Source of the DNA: Vicinamibacteria bacterium
GTDB taxonomy: Bacteria > Acidobacteriota > Vicinamibacteria > Vicinamibacterales > UBA8438
NCBI GenBank assembly: GCA_022820825.1
Contig: JAJEEU010000007.1
Coordinates: 33,118 to 97,117, forward strand
Direction: 5' to 3'
DNA length: 64,000 nucleotides
Both the position numbers and the translations under genes were made by a program. The first letter of the stretch is position 1; each line of letters starts with the position of its first letter. The notes under the pieces are model-generated. The model saw only the letters and a list, made by a program, of their open reading frames with translations. It was not told where the DNA came from and ran no database searches. Positions 60,059-64,000 of this stretch are shown here, one piece after another.

Positions 60059-62503
60059 ATGCGGCGCTCGCTGATCGGCGCGGCGACTCTGGTCGCGGCT
60101 TTCGGATTCTGGAATCCGGAGGCCGGCGCGCAGGAACCGTCCGTGCAGCCGATGCTCGACCGCTACTGCCTCACCTGCCACACCGACAGCGGGCACCGGG
60201 CGGGCAGTGTGCCGATCTCGCTGGAGGCGCTGGACGCGGCGGACGTGGCCGCGCACGCCGAGGCCTGGGAGAAGGTCGTCGCCAAGCTGCGCAGCGGCAT
60301 GATGCCGCCCGCCGGCCGGCCGCGTCCGGACGCCGCTACATATGACACCGTGGCGGGCTGGCTGGAGGCCGAGCTCGACCGCACCGCGGCGGCCGATCCG
60401 AATCCCGGCCGCACGACGGTGCACCGCCTCAACCGCGTCGAGTACAGCAATGCGGTGCGTGACCTGCTGGGACTGGAGGTCGATCCCGAGGCGCTGCTGC
60501 CGCCCGACGACGAGGACGAGGGGTTCGAGAACATAGCCGACGTGCTGTCGGTCTCGCCGACGCTCATGGAGCGCTACCTCGCTGCCGCCCGGCGCATCAG
60601 CCAGCTCGCGGTCGGCGATCCCGGGTTGCGGCCGCGCTACGAGACCTACCGGCTGCCGGATCGCCAGCTCCAGGACGGTCGCACCACCGACGAGCTGCCG
60701 TTCGGTACCCGCGGCGGGACCTCGCTGCGCCACTACTTCCCGCTCGACGGCGAATACACGATCAGGATCGGCCTGCGCCGCAACTTCTACAACTACATCC
60801 GCGGCATCGGGAACGTGCCGCACCAGCTCGACCTGCGGATCGACGGCAAGCTCGCGGCGACGTTCACGGCCGGCGGCGGATTGAGCGGCGACGCGGCCAA
60901 GTGCGTCGCCAGCTTCTGCGGCAGCTCCGGCATGGGCAGCCCCGAATGGGAGTGGTACGCGAACCACCTGGACGACGACTTCGAGGTGCGCCTGCACGTG
61001 ACGGCGGGCATGCACCGCGTCGGCGTTGCCTTCGTGCGCCGGCCGGCGCTGCCGGAAGACTTCCTGCAGCCGCCGGTGGACATGTCGACGTTCGGCTACA
61101 GCACGGACGAGGAGATGGACGGCAACCCGTCCGTGGGCAACGTGGTCATCGGCGGGCCGTTCGACGGGCGTGCCCCGGCGGCGTCCGTCAGCCGCGACCG
61201 GATTTTCCTCTGCACGCCGCAGGCCGGCGCGGACGAGGATGACTGTGCGCGGCGCATCATCGGCACGCTGGCGCGGCGCGCCTTCCGCCGGCCGGTGACG
61301 ACGGGCGACGTCGACGACCTGTTCCGGTTCTTCGCAGCGCGGCGCGCGGAGGGCGGCTTCGACGCCGGGATTCAGACAGTCGTCGAGCGCGTGCTGGTCG
61401 ATCCGGAGTTCCTCTTCCGCGTCCCGCTGCCGCCGGAGGATGTGGACACCCCGGTCTACCGCATCGATGACGTGGAGCTGGCCTCGCGCCTGTCGTTCTT
61501 CCTGTGGAGCAGCATTCCCGACGACGAGCTGCTGGCCGTGGCCGAAGACGGCAGCCTTGCGGACCCCGCCGTGCTGGAACAGCAGGTGCGCCGCATGCTG
61601 GCCGATCCCCGCGCCGACGCGCTGGTGGACAACTTCGCCGACCGCTGGCTGGAGCTGCACAAGATCCGCAACGTCGCGCCCGACCCGACCATCTTCGCCG
61701 AGTTCGACGAGAACCTGCGCGACGCCATGCAGCAGGAAACCCGCATGTTCCTGACGAGCCAGCTCCGCGAGGACCGCAGCGTCGTCGACCTGCTGCGGGC
61801 CGACTACACGTTCGTCAACGAGCGGCTGGCGCGCCACTACGACATCCCGGGCATCTACGGGAACCAGTTCCGCCGGGTCACGCTGCCGGACGGACGGCGC
61901 GCCGGGCTGATCGGCAAGGCCGGCATCCTGACGCTGACGTCGTACTCGAACCGCACCTCGGTCGTGACGCGCGGCAAGTGGATGCTGGAGCGGGTGCTCG
62001 GCTCGCCGCCGCCGCCGCCGCCGCCCGATGTGCCGGCACTGCCCGAGAGCGGCCACGACGGCGCGCCGCCCACCTCGCAGCGCGAGCTGCTGGAGATGCA
62101 CCGGCGCAACCCGGCCTGCGCCGTCTGCCACCGTCCAATGGATCCGCTGGGATTCGCGCTGGAGAACTTCGACGGCATCGGACGCTGGCGGACCGCGGAC
62201 AACGTGCGGATTCCCGGCGACCCGCCGCCGGCGATCGACGCCACCGGCGAGATGCCGGACGGCACCCGTTTCGAGGGACCGGATGGACTGCGGCAACTCC
62301 TGCTCGACCGGCAGCCGCAGTTCGTGCGGACGGTCACCGAGCGCCTGCTCACGTACGCGCTCGGCCGGCGCCTGGAGTACTATGACCAGCCGGTGGTGCG
62401 GCAGGTCATCGAGGAGGCCGCCGGGCGCGGCCACCGCTGGTCGGACCTGATTCTTGGTATCGTCAACAGCACGCCGTTCAGGATGAGGAGCGTGGAGTCA
62501 TGA
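60059..62503 (+). CDS. Di-haem DUF1587/1592/1595/1588/1585 protein, cassette 3
   Basis: The product has 814 residues from the ATG at 60059, chosen because the signal peptide (LIGAATLVAAFGFWNPEAGA) begins there and GGGTGGGGG precedes it. The haem motifs are CLTCHTD near residue 36 and CAVCHRPMDPLGFALENFD near residue 690. The middle holds LASRLSFFLWSSIPDDELLA and seven prolines before DVPALPE. A cysteine pair (AKCVASFCGSSGM) is unique to this copy and could form a disulfide. It is coupled to DUF1552 by ATGA overlap. The role is as for the other copies: probable periplasmic electron-transfer enzyme of unknown substrate. Confidence 0.93.
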   Translation: MRRSLIGAATLVAAFGFWNPEAGAQEPSVQPMLDRYCLTCHTDSGHRAGSVPISLEALDAADVAAHAEAWEKVVAKLRSGMMPPAGRPRPDAATYDTVAGWLEAELDRTAAADPNPGRTTVHRLNRVEYSNAVRDLLGLEVDPEALLPPDDEDEGFENIADVLSVSPTLMERYLAAARRISQLAVGDPGLRPRYETYRLPDRQLQDGRTTDELPFGTRGGTSLRHYFPLDGEYTIRIGLRRNFYNYIRGIGNVPHQLDLRIDGKLAATFTAGGGLSGDAAKCVASFCGSSGMGSPEWEWYANHLDDDFEVRLHVTAGMHRVGVAFVRRPALPEDFLQPPVDMSTFGYSTDEEMDGNPSVGNVVIGGPFDGRAPAASVSRDRIFLCTPQAGADEDDCARRIIGTLARRAFRRPVTTGDVDDLFRFFAARRAEGGFDAGIQTVVERVLVDPEFLFRVPLPPEDVDTPVYRIDDVELASRLSFFLWSSIPDDELLAVAEDGSLADPAVLEQQVRRMLADPRADALVDNFADRWLELHKIRNVAPDPTIFAEFDENLRDAMQQETRMFLTSQLREDRSVVDLLRADYTFVNERLARHYDIPGIYGNQFRRVTLPDGRRAGLIGKAGILTLTSYSNRTSVVTRGKWMLERVLGSPPPPPPPDVPALPESGHDGAPPTSQRELLEMHRRNPACAVCHRPMDPLGFALENFDGIGRWRTADNVRIPGDPPPAIDATGEMPDGTRFEGPDGLRQLLLDRQPQFVRTVTERLLTYALGRRLEYYDQPVVRQVIEEAAGRGHRWSDLILGIVNSTPFRMRSVES

Positions 62504-63873
62504 TCGCAACCAGGAAAGCCATCCCGCGCCGCACGGTGCTGCGCGGCGTCGGCACGGCGCTGGCGCTGCCCCTGCTCGACGGCATGGTGCCGTCGCTGAC
62601 CGCCCTGGCGAAGACCGCGGCGAACCCGGCGAAACGCCTCGGCGTCGTCTACGTTCCCAACGGCATCATTTCGCAGAACGGTACCTGGACGCCGGCGTCG
62701 ACCGATCCGGGCTTCGCGTTCTCGCGGATCATGCAGCCGCTGGAGACGCACCGCGACTACGTGACCGTGCTGACGGGCCTCGACAACCGCGCGGCGTTCG
62801 CGCGCTCCGGCGAGGCGCTCGGCTCGCACTCCCGTCCGGCCGCGGCGTACCTGACCGGCATGCACGCCAAGCAGACGCAGGGGTCGGCGCTCGACCTCGG
62901 CACGTCGATGGACCAGTTCGCCGCGCGCGTGCTGGGGCAGGAGACGCGGCTGCCGTCGCTGGAGCTCTCGCTGGAGGGCGCCGACACGTTCAACGGCGTG
63001 AGCACCTGCGACACGGGCTACAGTTGCGCCTACCTGAACATTTCCTGGCACGACCGGACCACGCCGATGCCGCGAGAGACCAACCCGCGGCTGGTGTTCG
63101 AGCGACTGTTCGGCGACGCCGGCAGCACCGAGCCCGGCGTCCGCGCGGCCCGCGCGCGGCAGCAGAACAGCATCCTCGACTCGGTGCTGGACAAGATCGC
63201 GAACCTGCAGGGCCGCCTGGCGGGTGAGGACCGCGCCAAGCTCGGCAACTACCTGGACGCGGTGCGCGAGATCGAGCGGCGCATCGAGATCGCCGAGCAG
63301 CAGGCGGACCGCGAGCTGCCGGTGCTGGAGTCGCCGGCGGGCATTCCGGTCTCGTTCGAGGAGCATGCGAACCTGATGTTCGACCTGCTCCTGCTGGCGT
63401 ACCAGACCGACACGACCCGCGTGTTCACGTACATGATCGGCCGCGAGCAGAGCGGCACGACGTATCCGCAGCTCGGCGTTCCGGACCCGCACCACCCGCT
63501 GACGCACCACCGCGGGGACCTGGAGAAGGTGGAGAAGGTCACCAAGATCAACACCTACCACGTGCAGTTGTTCAGCGAGTTCGTCACCCGCCTGCGCGAA
63601 ACGCCGGACGGGGACGGCTCGCTGCTCGACCACGTGATGCTGCTCTACGGCTCACCGCTGCGGGACGGCGACAAGCACGTCTACGACAACCTCCCGCTGC
63701 TGGTGGTCGGCGGCGGCAGCGGCGCCATCAAGGGCGACCGCCACCTGGTCTACGACCCCGGCACGACGCCGATGACCAACCTGCAGTTCACGATGCTGCA
63801 GAAGCTCGGCGTCCCCGTGGAGCGCTTCGGCGACAGCACCGGTACGCTGAAGGAGCTGTCAGGACTGGCGTAG
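62500..63873 (+). CDS. DUF1552 family Tat-exported protein, cassette 3
   Basis: The product has 457 residues with a twin-arginine signal (RRTVLRGVG, then TALALPLLDG). The family features are VVYVPNGIISQNGTWTP near residues 48-65, a middle stretch EQSGTTYPQLGVPDPHHPLT that is also seen in cassette 1, and GSLLDHVMLLYGSPLRDGDK near the C-terminus. It overlaps the DUF1592 stop by 4 bases. It is closer to cassette 1 than to cassette 2 in the His-rich middle. No catalytic mechanism is known for the family. Confidence 0.93.
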   Translation: MIATRKAIPRRTVLRGVGTALALPLLDGMVPSLTALAKTAANPAKRLGVVYVPNGIISQNGTWTPASTDPGFAFSRIMQPLETHRDYVTVLTGLDNRAAFARSGEALGSHSRPAAAYLTGMHAKQTQGSALDLGTSMDQFAARVLGQETRLPSLELSLEGADTFNGVSTCDTGYSCAYLNISWHDRTTPMPRETNPRLVFERLFGDAGSTEPGVRAARARQQNSILDSVLDKIANLQGRLAGEDRAKLGNYLDAVREIERRIEIAEQQADRELPVLESPAGIPVSFEEHANLMFDLLLLAYQTDTTRVFTYMIGREQSGTTYPQLGVPDPHHPLTHHRGDLEKVEKVTKINTYHVQLFSEFVTRLRETPDGDGSLLDHVMLLYGSPLRDGDKHVYDNLPLLVVGGGSGAIKGDRHLVYDPGTTPMTNLQFTMLQKLGVPVERFGDSTGTLKELSGLA

Positions 63874-64000
63874 GCGTTTTCGGTCGATACTGCGTTGGTG
63901 GCCAGCAGGCCCGGGCACGCTGCGAAAAACGGGCCGGCCGGGCCATAATCTTGCCGCATGTAGTAGCAACAAGATCCGGACCACAACGGTTTTATCCGCG
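63874..64000. other. Intergenic end of window
   Basis: No gene is recognised. ATCTTG (63949-63954) and CAAGAT (63970-63975) form a loose 6-base inverted repeat about 75 bases after the DUF1552 stop. It may be part of a terminator or an upstream site of a gene beyond the window. Confidence 0.3.

Overview
The window is GC-rich, densely packed bacterial chromosome. Its inventory resembles Acidobacteriota of the Vicinamibacteria type: many exported PQQ dehydrogenases, several DUF1592/DUF1552 gene pairs, secreted ankyrin-repeat proteins, Tat-exported enzymes and c-type cytochromes. This assignment is an inference from gene content; no rRNA, tRNA or CRISPR array was recognised. Most genes with signal peptides point to an active periplasm in a Gram-negative cell.

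Layout. Positions 1-6176 (minus strand) hold a two-gene unit: an HTH/SNF2-helicase/DUF3883 protein overlapping by 4 bases a very large P-loop NTPase that runs off the left edge. A sigma70-like promoter and an abutting palindrome lie upstream. This is the best candidate for an undescribed defence-type system. Two small unknown genes follow (6451-7206). Positions 7453-12823 hold the first of three copies of a cassette made of a secreted ankyrin protein, a di-haem DUF1587/1592/1595/1588/1585 protein and a Tat-exported DUF1552 protein. The other copies are at 48918-54261 and 58597-63873. Positions 12842-14041 hold an AAA/DUF4143 ATPase with a 14-base perfect inverted repeat at its promoter.

Positions 14115-23647 carry a PQQ dehydrogenase, a DUF1801 protein, a BON-domain protein, a tandem PPK2 kinase, and a tightly coupled three-gene operon (PQQ alcohol-type dehydrogenase, M1 peptidase, membrane protein). 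Positions 23753-31445 hold two divergent RND efflux loci. Positions 31429-38544 hold mostly housekeeping genes: a cytochrome c, YggT, SixA, a YdjM-like protein, proC and pyruvate carboxylase. Positions 38579-43180 hold a secreted two-domain VOC protein and, divergently, a four-gene outer-membrane/flavin/cytochrome b/ApbE operon. That operon's promoter contains Fur-like and IscR-like palindromes and a long structured leader.

Positions 43207-46191 hold a TreT-like trehalose synthase and an NhaC antiporter, converging on an 18-base perfect inverted repeat. Positions 46200-46870 hold a VapBC-type module with its operator. Positions 46920-48921 hold a secreted unknown protein and a haloacid-dehalogenase-like protein with a lipoprotein-type N-terminus. 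Positions 54321-58530 hold an M28-like peptidase with altered active-site residues, a SoxC/cytochrome c sulfite-dehydrogenase pair and a second toxin-antitoxin pair (AbrB/PIN).

The shared theme is periplasmic oxidation: PQQ dehydrogenases, c-type cytochromes, the DUF1592 proteins, SoxC and the flavinylated FMN-binding protein would all feed electrons to the respiratory chain. Secreted peptidases and efflux pumps handle nutrients and toxins. Motif and start choices were made by eye; no database search was possible.
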